From positions 1 through 50,140 of the forward strand of contig CAYNBI010000015.1 of the NCBI GenBank assembly GCA_964395315.1: 50,140 nucleotides of DNA, read 5' to 3'. How positions within the stretch are numbered: position 1 is the first letter of the stretch; each line of letters starts with the position of its first letter. This DNA is from CAVORB01 sp964395315. Its GTDB lineage: Bacteria > Pseudomonadota > Gammaproteobacteria > Chromatiales > Chromatiaceae. The notes under the pieces were generated by a model that was not told the origin of the DNA, made no database searches, and worked only from the letters and a program-made list of their open reading frames with translations. This document shows, piece after piece, positions 17,461 through 29,389 of this stretch. A program made the position numbers and the translations under genes.

Positions 17461-17536
17461 AGTCGGCTCATGGTAATGAAAATCCAGACCCGGGGACAGT
17501 ATGAGCGCCCAGAGCCTCGCCGCGGGGTGGCGGCGA

Positions 17537-21103
<3,567 letters not shown>

Positions 21104-21224
21104 TGGCAAGCTGAACGGGACTCTCGGACTGACGGCAACGGAGGGTTCGGGCGGACATTGTAGCCGCACCGAGGCCGGCCATGGAGCCCCGATTGCCCCG
21201 CCCTGAGTGTAGTGACCAAAGAGT

Positions 21225-21374
21225 TGATCAATTCAGTGCTTGCCGCGGCGCAGGGACATGTCGCCATGCTCGAACGCGTAAGCGATTGAAAGTGTAGCTA
21301 CCCGAGAAACACCCTTCTTGGGCGGCGTGCTGATTTTGGTCAGGATGGCCAATCATCAGCGTGTCCCAGAGTCT
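21225..21374 (-). repeat. Dispersed intergenic repeat, copy A
   Basis: Read on the minus strand, this 150-bp element aligns without gaps to 49150-49299 on the plus strand. Over the central 135 positions I counted 36 differences (about 73 percent identity), and both end in GAATTGATCA. It fills the gap between the tlpA stop and dnaE. In one frame both copies read out to the same ending ALN-stop (QHA..E..F.G...FNR.R). In another frame copy A has stops where copy B has tryptophan, and that frame has the most variable third positions. Whether it is a decayed coding remnant or a non-coding mobile repeat is open. Confidence 0.8.
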
Positions 21375-21376
21375 CG

Positions 21377-21901
21377 CTACGGCTCCGGCTTGAGAGACCG
21401 CACCTGGTCGAGCAACTCCGGATGATCCCACTCGCGTCCGCCAACGGCCTGGTAGGCCAGCCGTCCCTCGGCATCGACGACGAAGGTGGTGGGCAGGCCC
21501 TTCACAGGCCAGGCCTGGACCACTTGGGAATCCAGGTCCATGGGGAGCGGAAACTGCACCGGATAGTCGGCGGTGAACTGGAAAATGGTGTCCGCGTCTT
21601 CGCCCACGTTGATCGCGATCAGTCCGATGCCCTCTTGCGAGAGCTGCTCCCAAGCGCGCTGCATCGAGGGCATTTCCTCGCGGCAGGGCGGACACCAGGT
21701 TGCCCAGAAATTCACGATCAGGGGCTTTCCACGGTAGTCCGACAGACGCACCCGGTTCCCGTCAGCATCCTCCAGATCGAACTCAGGGGCCTGGGCGCGG
21801 TCGTTCAGTGGCGTGAGGGTCGGATCGCCCTGTTCGGCGGCATTTGGTGCGGCTGCCGCAAACAAGAGCGCGGCGGCGGAAAGGCTGAGAAAGGTCTTCA
21901 T
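21377..21901 (-). CDS. TlpA/ResA-like periplasmic thiol-disulfide oxidoreductase
   Basis: The 174-residue protein has a signal peptide (MKTFLSLSAAALLFAAAAPNAA) and a thioredoxin fold of the TlpA/ResA kind, with active site WCPPC (Cys70 and Cys73) in KPLIVNFWATWCPPCREEMPSMQ and the cis-proline region GLPTTFVVD. Such proteins reduce disulfides in the periplasm, for example during cytochrome c maturation or copper-centre assembly. The partner here is not shown by the context. It lies between rnhB and dnaE, interrupting an order that is usually contiguous, and is immediately followed by repeat copy A. ATG 21901 has no strong ribosome site in the bases just before it. Confidence 0.9.
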   Translation of the reverse strand: MKTFLSLSAAALLFAAAAPNAAEQGDPTLTPLNDRAQAPEFDLEDADGNRVRLSDYRGKPLIVNFWATWCPPCREEMPSMQRAWEQLSQEGIGLIAINVGEDADTIFQFTADYPVQFPLPMDLDSQVVQAWPVKGLPTTFVVDAEGRLAYQAVGGREWDHPELLDQVRSLKPEP

Positions 21902-22145
21902 GGCTGGTATTTCTCCCCGTTACTTCGTCGCATTGGATACGCGGTCCCGCCGCCGCTGCTGCTGCGCCGCATCCCAATGCGGCTGGATCGTTGCTGCCAT
22001 GGTCTGACAGCGCCTGATCGAAATGTTCCCCTCTCCGCGCCCGGTGCCCAGGCAGCGGGGAATCCGGGCGCGCACCCCAGCATTCCGCGTGCGATTTTCA
22101 AGCATCCGCCGCCATGCTGGGCCACCGGCGTCAAGCCCATCGGTC

Positions 22146-22171
22146 GAGCGCGGGTCACCGCGCCCGCGCTC
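22146..22171 (-). terminator. GC-rich hairpin at the rnhB stop
   Basis: A perfect 9-bp stem (arms 22146-22154 and 22163-22171, GAGCGCGGG with its complement) with an 8-base loop overlaps the rnhB stop codon by two bases. No T-run follows on the minus strand, so it could be a pause, an RNA-stabilising stem or a weak terminator. The remaining bases to 21902 contain no supported gene. Confidence 0.3.
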
Positions 22172-22742
22172 AGACAAGCAGCTCGCGCACCGGCCGATAC
22201 GAGCGCCGATGGACCTCGCACGGCCCCTGTTGCCGCAAGGCGGCCAGGTGCTCGCTGGTCGGATAGCCCTTGTGACGGGCGAAGCCGAAGCCCGGATAGA
22301 GGCAATCCAGACGCTGCATCTCCCGGTCCCGCGCCACCTTGGCGAGGATGGAGGCGGCGCTGATCGCGGGCACACTCGCATCACCTCCGACCACCGCCTC
22401 CGCCGGACAAGGAAGGCGCGGACAGTGGTTGCCATCCACCTGGACCCTTCCCGGGGCGACGGCCAGGCCATTGACCGCCCGCCGCATGGCGAGCAGGGAC
22501 GCCTGCAGGATGTTGATGCGATCTATCTCCTCCACGGTGGCGAAGGCCACCGCCCAGGCGAGCGCGCATTCCATGATCTCCAGCTCCAACGCCTCGCGCC
22601 TCGTTGCCGTGAGCTTCTTCGAGTCGGCGAGGCCGGAAATCGGGCGCGAGGGCTGCAGAATCACCGCCGCGGCGGCCACGGGACCGGCAAGAGGTCCCCG
22701 CCCTGCCTCGTCGACCCCGGCAACCAGGAGAAGCCGGCTCAT
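22170..22742 (-). CDS. rnhB: Ribonuclease HII
   Basis: RNase HII cleaves RNA in RNA-DNA hybrids and removes single ribonucleotides from DNA. The 190-residue product begins MSRLLLVAGVDEAGRGPLAGPV, with catalytic Asp11 and Glu12. It has the later aspartates in RVQVDGNH and DREMQRLDCLYPGFGFARHKGYPT. The ATG at 22742 overlaps the lpxB stop by four bases (ATGA), the usual coupled lpxB-rnhB arrangement; longer in-frame openings upstream run through lpxB in another frame and are rejected. Confidence 0.97.
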   Translation of the reverse strand: MSRLLLVAGVDEAGRGPLAGPVAAAAVILQPSRPISGLADSKKLTATRREALELEIMECALAWAVAFATVEEIDRINILQASLLAMRRAVNGLAVAPGRVQVDGNHCPRLPCPAEAVVGGDASVPAISAASILAKVARDREMQRLDCLYPGFGFARHKGYPTSEHLAALRQQGPCEVHRRSYRPVRELLV

Positions 22743-23989
22743 GCCTGTTCTCCGACCAAGTCCAGCACTGCCAAGGCCGCCTCGCGGCCAGCGTCGCGGC
22801 GCAGTTGCCGGTGGATCTCGGCATATCGCACCTGGATCTCCCGCACGCGCTCCGGCTGGTCGAGAAAGTCCAGAATCGCCGGCCCCAGGAGCTCGGGTCG
22901 GCATCGATCCTGCACGAACTCCGGGGCCATCTCGGCCTCCGCCAGCAGGTTGGCCATGGCGATGAAGGGCACCTTGACCAGTCCCAAGCCGCGGATCAGT
23001 CGGTACGTCAACTCGTTCATGCGATAGCCCACCACCATTGGCCGCCCGAGCAACAGGGTCTCGAGGGTGGCGGTGCCCGAGGCCGTGAGCACGCAGTCGC
23101 TGGCGGCGATGACGTCACGGCTGCGGCCGTCCACCAGAACGATGGGCAAATCCGGCGCCTCGCGGGCGAGCGCCTCGGTGAAGAGCGCGCGCAGGGTGGG
23201 ATTGACGAGCGGCGCGGCGAACCTCAGACCCGGGCGCAGCTCCTGGCATCGGCGGGCAGCCTGAAGAAATGGCGCGGCGAGCAACCGCACCTCGCTCGCC
23301 CGGCTCCCCGGAAGGATCGCGACAACCGCGCCCTCGGCCGCCAGTCCCAGGGAGGAACGCGCCCGTGCGCGATCCACGTCGAAGGGGATCTCGTCCGCCA
23401 GCGGGTGCCCGACATAGCGCACCGGAATCCCGTGGTCGCGCAGGAGTTCCTCCTCGAAGGGGAAGATCGAGAGCATGAGGTCGACGGCACGTCGGATGCC
23501 CTTGACCCGGCCCGGGCGCCAGGCCCACACGGTGGGACTGACCAGGTGGACGGTGCGGATGCCCGCCCCGCGCAGCCTCGTCTCCAACCCGAGATTGAAA
23601 TCGGGGGCGTCGACGCCGATGAAGACATCGGGCCGAAGGTCGAGAAAGAAGCGGGTCAGGTCCCGGCGGATGCGCAGCAGCTCGCGCAGGTGTCTCATCA
23701 CCTCCGCCAGACCCATGACCGAAAGCTGCTCCAGGGGCAGCAAACTCTCGCAACCCGCCGCCTGCATTTGAGGACCGGCCACGCCCACGCACCGGGCGTC
23801 CGGCACCAGCCCCTTGATCGCGCGCAGAACGGAGGCCCCGAGAATGTCCCCCGAGGGTTCGTTGGCGACGATCCCGATGGTCAGCGGACCTCTGTCGGCT
23901 TCATTCGGTGCCTGGAGCTCAGCCGGTCGGGGTGGATCGGACGAGGGTGGAGGCTTGCCGATCCGAACGTCCGCGCCGCCGTTCCCCAT
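22739..23989 (-). CDS. lpxB: Lipid-A-disaccharide synthase
   Basis: LpxB joins UDP-diacylglucosamine and lipid X into the lipid A disaccharide at the inner membrane. The 416-residue protein has the family core from about residue 36 (LTIGIVANEPSGDILGASVL, then GVAGPQMQAAGCES, SVMGLAEVMRHL, DAPDFNLGLE and SPTVWAWRPGRVKGI). It is a GT-B glycosyltransferase. The first 35 residues are a non-conserved, proline-rich extension; the ATG at 23989 overlaps the lpxA stop by one base, which supports this start, though translation could begin later. The gene overlaps rnhB downstream. Confidence 0.96.
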   Translation of the reverse strand: MGNGGADVRIGKPPPSSDPPRPAELQAPNEADRGPLTIGIVANEPSGDILGASVLRAIKGLVPDARCVGVAGPQMQAAGCESLLPLEQLSVMGLAEVMRHLRELLRIRRDLTRFFLDLRPDVFIGVDAPDFNLGLETRLRGAGIRTVHLVSPTVWAWRPGRVKGIRRAVDLMLSIFPFEEELLRDHGIPVRYVGHPLADEIPFDVDRARARSSLGLAAEGAVVAILPGSRASEVRLLAAPFLQAARRCQELRPGLRFAAPLVNPTLRALFTEALAREAPDLPIVLVDGRSRDVIAASDCVLTASGTATLETLLLGRPMVVGYRMNELTYRLIRGLGLVKVPFIAMANLLAEAEMAPEFVQDRCRPELLGPAILDFLDQPERVREIQVRYAEIHRQLRRDAGREAALAVLDLVGEQA

Positions 23990-24753
23990 CAGCGCAGGAT
24001 GCCGCGTTCGCGGGAGGCGACGAAATCGGCCATCAGATCGGTTTCGGGCGACGCCAGCGCGCGCATTGCGGCCAAGGCCTCGTCGAGCGGACGACCGGAC
24101 TTGTAGAGGAGACGAAACGCCTGCTTGATGCGCTGGACGCTCGCCGCGTCGAACCCGCGACGCCGCAGGCCCTCCGTGTTGATGCTGCGGGGCTCGGCGG
24201 GGTGGCCGCTGACGAGCACGAACGGCGGCACGTCCTGGCCAATTACCGATCCCATGGCGCTGAAGCTGTGCGCGCCGATGCGGCAGAACTGATGCACGAT
24301 GGCGAAACCGCCGAGGATGGCCCAGTCCTGCACTTCGACGTGACCTGCGAGCGAGGCCGCGTTGGCCATGATCACCTTGTCCCCGATGCGGCAGTCGTGG
24401 GCCACGTGGACGTAGGCCATGAAGAGGTTGTCGTTGCCGATGCGGGTCTCGCCCGCGTCCTGCACGGTTCCCCGGTGCAGGGTGACATACTCGCGCACGA
24501 CATTGCGGTCGCCGATGATGAGCCGCGTCTCTTCACCATCGTACTTCTTGTCCTGGGGATCCTCGCCAACCGACGCGAACTGGAAGATCCGGTTGTCCGC
24601 CCCGATCTCCGTCGGGCCGCGGATCACCGCATGGGGCCCAACCCTTGTCCCGCGCCCGATTCGGACCTGGCCGCCGATGATGCTGTAGGGACCGACCTCG
24701 ACGCCGTCATCCAACTCGGCTGTGGGATCGATGACGGCCGTGGAATGAATCAA
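23989..24753 (-). CDS. lpxA: UDP-N-acetylglucosamine acyltransferase
   Basis: LpxA performs the first step of lipid A synthesis, adding a 3-hydroxyacyl chain to UDP-GlcNAc. The left-handed beta-helix hexapeptide repeats are plain (VEVGPYSIIGG, RIGRGTRVGPHAVI). The catalytic histidine pair is in VHVAHDC (His116 and His119 in this numbering). I place the start at TTG 24753, two bases after the fabZ stop, because LIHSTAVIDPTA matches the family N-terminus and gives 254 residues. A GTG at 24777 would give 262 but overlaps fabZ by 22 bases and has no ribosome site. It is in the fabZ-lpxA-lpxB-rnhB series. Confidence 0.95.
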   Translation of the reverse strand: MIHSTAVIDPTAELDDGVEVGPYSIIGGQVRIGRGTRVGPHAVIRGPTEIGADNRIFQFASVGEDPQDKKYDGEETRLIIGDRNVVREYVTLHRGTVQDAGETRIGNDNLFMAYVHVAHDCRIGDKVIMANAASLAGHVEVQDWAILGGFAIVHQFCRIGAHSFSAMGSVIGQDVPPFVLVSGHPAEPRSINTEGLRRRGFDAASVQRIKQAFRLLYKSGRPLDEALAAMRALASPETDLMADFVASRERGILR

Positions 24754-24755
24754 CC

Positions 24756-25199
24756 TCAGAGGTCCCGGGCCGTGCACATGATGTCCGCGGTGGCGACCAC
24801 CTTGTCGTCCACCCTGGCCTCTCCGGTGAACATCCAGATGCCTCGGCGCACGGTCCGCAGGTGCACCTCCAGGATCAGTTGATCGCCCGGCTCCACCGGC
24901 CGCTTGAAGCGCGCCTTGTCGATGCCGACGAAATAGTAGAGGCCCTTCTCCCCAACCTCGTTCGGACGAGACTCCATCGCCAGCAGACCCGTCGCCTGAG
25001 CCATCGCCTCCACGATCAATACCCCGGGCATCACCGGCCGGGCCGGGAAGTGCCCGTTGAAGAAGTGCTCGTTGTAGGTCACGTTCTTGCGCGCGATGAG
25101 GTAATTGTCGGGCTCGAACTCGATCACCCGATCGATCAACAGAAACGGGTATCGGTGCGGCAGCAACTGCAACACCTTGTTAATATCCATCGTGCTCAA
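24756..25199 (-). CDS. fabZ: 3-hydroxyacyl-ACP dehydratase FabZ
   Basis: FabZ dehydrates 3-hydroxyacyl-ACP in fatty acid elongation and competes with LpxA and LpxD for the same substrates, which explains its place among the lpx genes. The 147-residue product is a hot-dog fold with the active-site motif HFPARPVMPGVLIVEAMAQ (His50 and Glu64). TTG 25199 lies six to seven bases after a GGAGG site and is taken as start. An in-frame ATG at 25190 would be 15 bases from it. It lies 50 bp after lpxD. Confidence 0.96.
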   Translation of the reverse strand: MSTMDINKVLQLLPHRYPFLLIDRVIEFEPDNYLIARKNVTYNEHFFNGHFPARPVMPGVLIVEAMAQATGLLAMESRPNEVGEKGLYYFVGIDKARFKRPVEPGDQLILEVHLRTVRRGIWMFTGEARVDDKVVATADIMCTARDL

Positions 25200-25249
25200 T
25201 GCTACCTCCGTTGCCGCGGGGGGCCCCGCGGGCCGACCTGCGCGCCAGA

Positions 25250-26302
25250 TCAGTCTAGTTGCTTACCCATGGACTTCTTGGCTTGCTCGACCTCGTCCTC
25301 GAGGCGTTTCAATCGCCTGGCAAGCTCATCGAGATGCCGGAACCGGGCCGCGTTCCGTCGCCACTCCGCGTTGGGCATCGCCGGGATACCGCTGCTGTAG
25401 ACCCCCGGCTCCGGAAATGATCGGGTGACCATCGCCATGCCGGTGAAATGGACCTTATCACCAATCTCCAGGTGGCCCGCCATGCCGACGGCACCGGCGA
25501 TGGTGCAATCGCGGCCGATGCTGGTCGAGCCCGAAATGCCGGAGCAGGCGGCCATCGCCGTATTCGCTCCGATGCGGCAGTTGTGCCCGATCTGAATCAG
25601 GTTATCGAGCTTGGCTCCCGCGGCGATGACCGTATCCTCCAGCGCCCCGCGATCCACGGTCGTATTGGCGCCGATCTCCACGTCGTCCTCCAGAACCACG
25701 CGGCCGAGCTGAGGAATCCGCACCCAACGCTCGCCGTCCATCGCGAAGCCGAATCCATCGCGCCCAATGACCGCCCCAGGGTGAATCAGGACCCGCCTGC
25801 CGAGCCGCGTTCCCGCGCACAGGGTCACGCGCGCAACCAGGCGGCTGTCCTCAGCAATCGCGCACCCAGCCCCGACGATACATCCGGGACCGATGAAGAC
25901 GCGCGCCCCGATCTCGGCGCCCTCTTCCACCACCGCCGTGGGGCCGATCCAGGCGCTCGAGTCGACCCGGGCGCCCGGTGCCACGACCGCGCTCGGATGG
26001 CAACCCCCGATGACCTCGGGCTCGGGGTGTAGCAGGCGCGCCGCGTGCGCGTAAGCCAGATACGGATTGTCGGTCACGAGCGCACTCACCGGGCAGGAGT
26101 CCAGATCCTTCTCGGCGATGATCACAGCGGCCGCCCGGGTAGCCTTCAGATCACTGAGATACTTGCGATCGCTGAAAAAACAGAGGCTGTGCCTGTCGGC
26201 CCTAAGCAAGGTATCGACACGGCTCACCCGCGCAGAGCCGTCACCGCGCATACGAGCGCCGAGTCTGTCCGCAAGATCCTGGAGTGAGCGGTCCGAATCC
26301 AT
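25250..26302 (-). CDS. lpxD: UDP-3-O-(3-hydroxyacyl)glucosamine N-acyltransferase
   Basis: LpxD adds the second hydroxyacyl chain in lipid A synthesis. The 350-residue protein has an N-terminal uridine-binding domain (residues 1-100: SLQDLADRLGARMRGDG, FFSDRKYL), then hexapeptide repeats. Among these are DGFGFAMDGERWVRIPQLGRV, ANTTVDRGAL and QIGHNCRIG with the catalytic histidine. A C-terminal helix rich in Glu, Lys and Arg ends it. The ATG at 26302 gives the family length (about 340); the open frame continues upstream into skp in a different frame and is ignored. The gap to skp is 43 bp. Confidence 0.96.
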   Translation of the reverse strand: MDSDRSLQDLADRLGARMRGDGSARVSRVDTLLRADRHSLCFFSDRKYLSDLKATRAAAVIIAEKDLDSCPVSALVTDNPYLAYAHAARLLHPEPEVIGGCHPSAVVAPGARVDSSAWIGPTAVVEEGAEIGARVFIGPGCIVGAGCAIAEDSRLVARVTLCAGTRLGRRVLIHPGAVIGRDGFGFAMDGERWVRIPQLGRVVLEDDVEIGANTTVDRGALEDTVIAAGAKLDNLIQIGHNCRIGANTAMAACSGISGSTSIGRDCTIAGAVGMAGHLEIGDKVHFTGMAMVTRSFPEPGVYSSGIPAMPNAEWRRNAARFRHLDELARRLKRLEDEVEQAKKSMGKQLD

Positions 26303-26345
26303 TGAGGGTTGCCGACTGGCCGTCAGCGGTGACGGCGGGACTGGG

Positions 26346-26861
26346 CTATTTCGGCTTGAACTTCGATCGCAGACGCTCGACCACCTTGTCTGAGATGTCG
26401 ATGCGCTCGCTGAAGTAGACGATGCCTTCGCTGACGATGAGATCGATCTTCTCTTCCTTCGCCAACTCCTTGACCACCTCATTCACCTGCTGCGCGAGCT
26501 TGGTGCGCAACTCGTTCTGCCGCAGCGCGAAGTCCTCACGGAACTCCGCCTGCGCGTACTTGAGCTTGCGGTCGCGGTTGCGGATATCGTTCTGCAGGCG
26601 CTGAATCTCGTCCCCGCTCATCAGGGCGGCATCGCGCTCGAGCTTCTTCTTTAACTCCTCCATCTGCGATTGCTGAGAACTGAGATCCTGCTCCCGTTCG
26701 TTGACCTCCTGCTGGAGCGCCTCGCGGGCGGCTTCGTATTGGGGGGATTGCTCGACGATTCGCGTCGGATCGATCACGGCAATTACGAAGTCCGTCGCCA
26801 GGACTTGGCAGGCGGCCGCCGTCAGCAACATCGCGACGGCAGATAGCAGAAATCTCTTCAC
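26346..26861 (-). CDS. skp: Periplasmic OmpH/Skp-family chaperone
   Basis: Skp is a trimeric periplasmic chaperone that holds unfolded outer-membrane proteins on the way to BamA. The 171-residue product has a signal peptide (MKRFLLSAVAMLLTAAACQVLA), a small beta strand core (IAVIDPTRIVEQSP) and a long charged coiled coil (about residues 45-125) that forms the tentacles. The C-terminal strand region EEKIDLIVSEGIVYFSERIDISDKV completes the fold. It lies 18 bp after bamA on the same strand, the standard bamA-skp-lpxD order. Confidence 0.94.
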   Translation of the reverse strand: MKRFLLSAVAMLLTAAACQVLATDFVIAVIDPTRIVEQSPQYEAAREALQQEVNEREQDLSSQQSQMEELKKKLERDAALMSGDEIQRLQNDIRNRDRKLKYAQAEFREDFALRQNELRTKLAQQVNEVVKELAKEEKIDLIVSEGIVYFSERIDISDKVVERLRSKFKPK

Positions 26862-26879
26862 CTGGTTTCCCCCGTTACA

Positions 26880-29243
26880 TCAGAAGGTCTGGCCGAAACC
26901 GAACTGGAAGATCTGTGTGTCATCGCCGTCCTTTTCGTTCAGCGGATAGGCGAGGCTCAGCGAGAGGGCGCCCACAGGCGAAAGCCAAACGGCTGACAAG
27001 CCCACGGAGTACCGTAGGTCCCCGAGGCTGAACCCGGTTGGCGATACCAGATCGGTATCCACTCCATCGATCCGGAGATTTGGCGAGTCTTCGGTCCACC
27101 ACACGTTTCCGAAATCGAAAAAGGCACCCAGCCTGAGCGACTTCTCGAAGTCTCCGCCAATGGGGGGCGGGGCGAAGAGCTCGATACTCCCGGTGATCTT
27201 GGCATTACCGCCCACGGGGTCTCGCTCTAGCGTGGTCTCCCGGGGGCCGAGGGTATTCTCCTTCCACCCCCTCACAGTTCGCGGCCCGCCGGCGAAGAAG
27301 TTCTCGAAGAAGGGAAGCGAATCCGTATCACCCATGCCCGCGCCGTAGCCGAGATCGGCGTTCAATGCCAACGTGAAGCGGCTGGTCAGCGGAATAAAGC
27401 GTCGGTGGCGGTAGGTGAGCCGATAGTACTCGAGATCGCTGCCGGGCACCGAGACCTCGGCCAGGAAGCTCTGCAGGCCGCCGCTGGTCGGAAAAACCGC
27501 CGAATCGCGCGAATCGTTCGTGTAGGACGCGGTGAGCAGGAAGTCGTTGAACTGATCCCCGTTCTCTTCGACGAAGTCGACCGCGAGGAGTGACCTGCCG
27601 GCCTCGAAATCCGTGTACTGGTAGCGGATGCCGAGCCCCGCGCGACTGGTATCCGAAATCGGCAGACCGAAGCTCATTCCGGCAACACCGACATTGGTGA
27701 CGTAGTCGGCGCTGTCGAGATCGGCAAAATCGGTCTCCCGGTAGGCGAGCTCGAAGCCACGGCTGATGCCGTCGATGGTGAAGTAGGGGTTGGTGTAGGC
27801 AAGTTGGTAGATGCGGTTCGACTCGCTGTTGTTGAAGGCGAAGGAGACGCGCTTGCCGGTGCCGAGAAAATTGTTCTGGGTTACGCTGGTATTGAAAATG
27901 ATGCCCTGACTCTGGGAGTAGCCGATGCCGGCGAGCAGGTTGCCAGAGGCCTTTTCCTTCACCGTGACCTCGACGTCAACCTCGTCGGCCGAGCCGGCTA
28001 CAGCGGGGGTCTCGATGGTGACCTCGTCGAAATAGCCCAGACGCTGCAGCCGCTCGCGGGAGTTCTTCACCAACTCTGTGGAGAACCAGGCTGCCTCCAG
28101 CTGCCGCATCTCGCGGCGCAGCACCTCGTCGCGGGTGCGAGTATTGCCCTTCATGTTGACGCGCCGCACGTAAACCCGCTTGCCCGGGTCGACGAAAAAG
28201 ATCACCGAGACCTGTTTCTTCTCGTCGTCGATCTCCGGAATCGTGTTGACGTTGGCGAATGCGTAACCCTCGTTGCCGAGATATTTCGAGATGCGCTCCG
28301 CACTCTCCGTGGTGACCTTACGCGAGAACACCTCGCCGCGCTGCATGCGAATCAGGGGGAACAATTGCTGCGCCGGCACCGTCTGCTCACCGGCGAGCTG
28401 AATGTCGCTGACCGAGTATACGTCCCCTTCCTCGACGCCGATGGTGATGTAGATGTCCTTCTTGTCCGCGCTGATGGAGACCTGGGTGGACTTGATCTCG
28501 AACTTGATGTATCCGCGGTCGAGGTAGAAAGACCGCAGGGCCTCGAGATCGCCGGCCAGCTTTTGCTTCGAGTACTGGTCGTTCTTGGAGTAGAAGGAGT
28601 GCCACTTGGTGGGGCCGAGCTTGAACTGCTTGAGCAGCTCCTTCTCCTCGAAGGCCTCGTTGCCGATGACATTGATCTGCTTGATGCGGGCGGTCAGCCC
28701 TTCTTGGATCTTGATGGTCACGGCGACCCGGTTCCGCTCCAGCGGCGAGACCGTGGACTGGACTTCCACGCCGTACTTGCCGCGTGCGAAGTACTGGCGC
28801 TTGAGCTCCTGCTCGATGCCGTCGAGGATCGAGGGGTTGAATACCCGTCCTTCGGCCAACCCGACATCCTTGAGGCCATCCTTCAACGCGTCGGTTTCGA
28901 TGTCCTTGTTGCCGGTGATCGTGATCTCCGCCACCGATGGGCGCTCCTGCACCCAGATGACCAGCACCGACCCATCGCGCTCCACACGCACGTCCTTGAA
29001 GAAACCGGTCCCGTAGAGGGTTCGGATGATGTTCGCGGTCGCGGCGTCGGTAGTCGTATCACCCACTTGCACCGGGAGGTAGGTGAAGACGGTGCCCGGG
29101 GCGATGCGCTGGAGCCCTTCCACGCGGATATCCGAGATGCGAAACTCCGCGCCGAAGGCGCAGGTGCTCAGGATCGACAGCAAGAGGAGCAGCGCAAGCT
29201 GTCGCCTTTGCGGACGCACTCCACCAGAATTCGATGCTCGCAA
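26880..29243 (-). CDS. bamA: Outer membrane protein assembly factor BamA
   Basis: BamA is the Omp85 core of the beta-barrel assembly machine. The 787-residue protein has a signal peptide (LALLLLLSILSTCAFGA), five POTRA domains (about 33-360, beginning RISDIRVEGLQRIAPGTVFTYLPV) and a 16-strand barrel. The barrel carries the conserved FFAGGPRTVRGW motif and a terminal phenylalanine (FQFGFGQTF). The start is TTG at 29243 with GGGAGGGG six bases upstream. A promoter candidate lies about 60 bp upstream in the 146-bp gap from rseP, so the gene may have its own transcription start besides read-through from rseP. Confidence 0.97.
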   Translation of the reverse strand: MRASNSGGVRPQRRQLALLLLLSILSTCAFGAEFRISDIRVEGLQRIAPGTVFTYLPVQVGDTTTDAATANIIRTLYGTGFFKDVRVERDGSVLVIWVQERPSVAEITITGNKDIETDALKDGLKDVGLAEGRVFNPSILDGIEQELKRQYFARGKYGVEVQSTVSPLERNRVAVTIKIQEGLTARIKQINVIGNEAFEEKELLKQFKLGPTKWHSFYSKNDQYSKQKLAGDLEALRSFYLDRGYIKFEIKSTQVSISADKKDIYITIGVEEGDVYSVSDIQLAGEQTVPAQQLFPLIRMQRGEVFSRKVTTESAERISKYLGNEGYAFANVNTIPEIDDEKKQVSVIFFVDPGKRVYVRRVNMKGNTRTRDEVLRREMRQLEAAWFSTELVKNSRERLQRLGYFDEVTIETPAVAGSADEVDVEVTVKEKASGNLLAGIGYSQSQGIIFNTSVTQNNFLGTGKRVSFAFNNSESNRIYQLAYTNPYFTIDGISRGFELAYRETDFADLDSADYVTNVGVAGMSFGLPISDTSRAGLGIRYQYTDFEAGRSLLAVDFVEENGDQFNDFLLTASYTNDSRDSAVFPTSGGLQSFLAEVSVPGSDLEYYRLTYRHRRFIPLTSRFTLALNADLGYGAGMGDTDSLPFFENFFAGGPRTVRGWKENTLGPRETTLERDPVGGNAKITGSIELFAPPPIGGDFEKSLRLGAFFDFGNVWWTEDSPNLRIDGVDTDLVSPTGFSLGDLRYSVGLSAVWLSPVGALSLSLAYPLNEKDGDDTQIFQFGFGQTF

Positions 29244-29300
29244 GACCGTCCCCTCCCAAGCGCGCGCCGCATCCCAGAGCGGCGTCTGTTACGGCGCGCT

Positions 29301-29329
29301 AGTATAAGGGGGTGAGGGTCGAGTTGCGA
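29301..29329 (-). promoter_or_regulatory. Candidate internal promoter for bamA-skp-lpx genes
   Basis: A good -10 hexamer TATACT (29306-29301) lies 17 bases downstream of TCGCAA (29329-29324), which matches only three of six -35 positions. I did not see the envelope-stress sigma E pattern here, although this operon is sigma E controlled in Escherichia coli. Confidence 0.4.
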
Positions 29330-29389
29330 GCCTCCGATGACCGCGGCGGCTCGCCCTACGACCCCATGCGGACCGCCCGGCGGGGAGGG

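Noticed and set aside
21920..22000. 26-codon minus-strand frame (MAATIQPHWDAAQQQRR...) upstream of tlpA
   Set aside because: Too short, without a ribosome site or known counterpart; possible but not supportable.
27804..29315. 503-codon plus-strand frame opposite bamA
   Set aside because: Mirror of the bamA codon pattern with no recognisable motifs.
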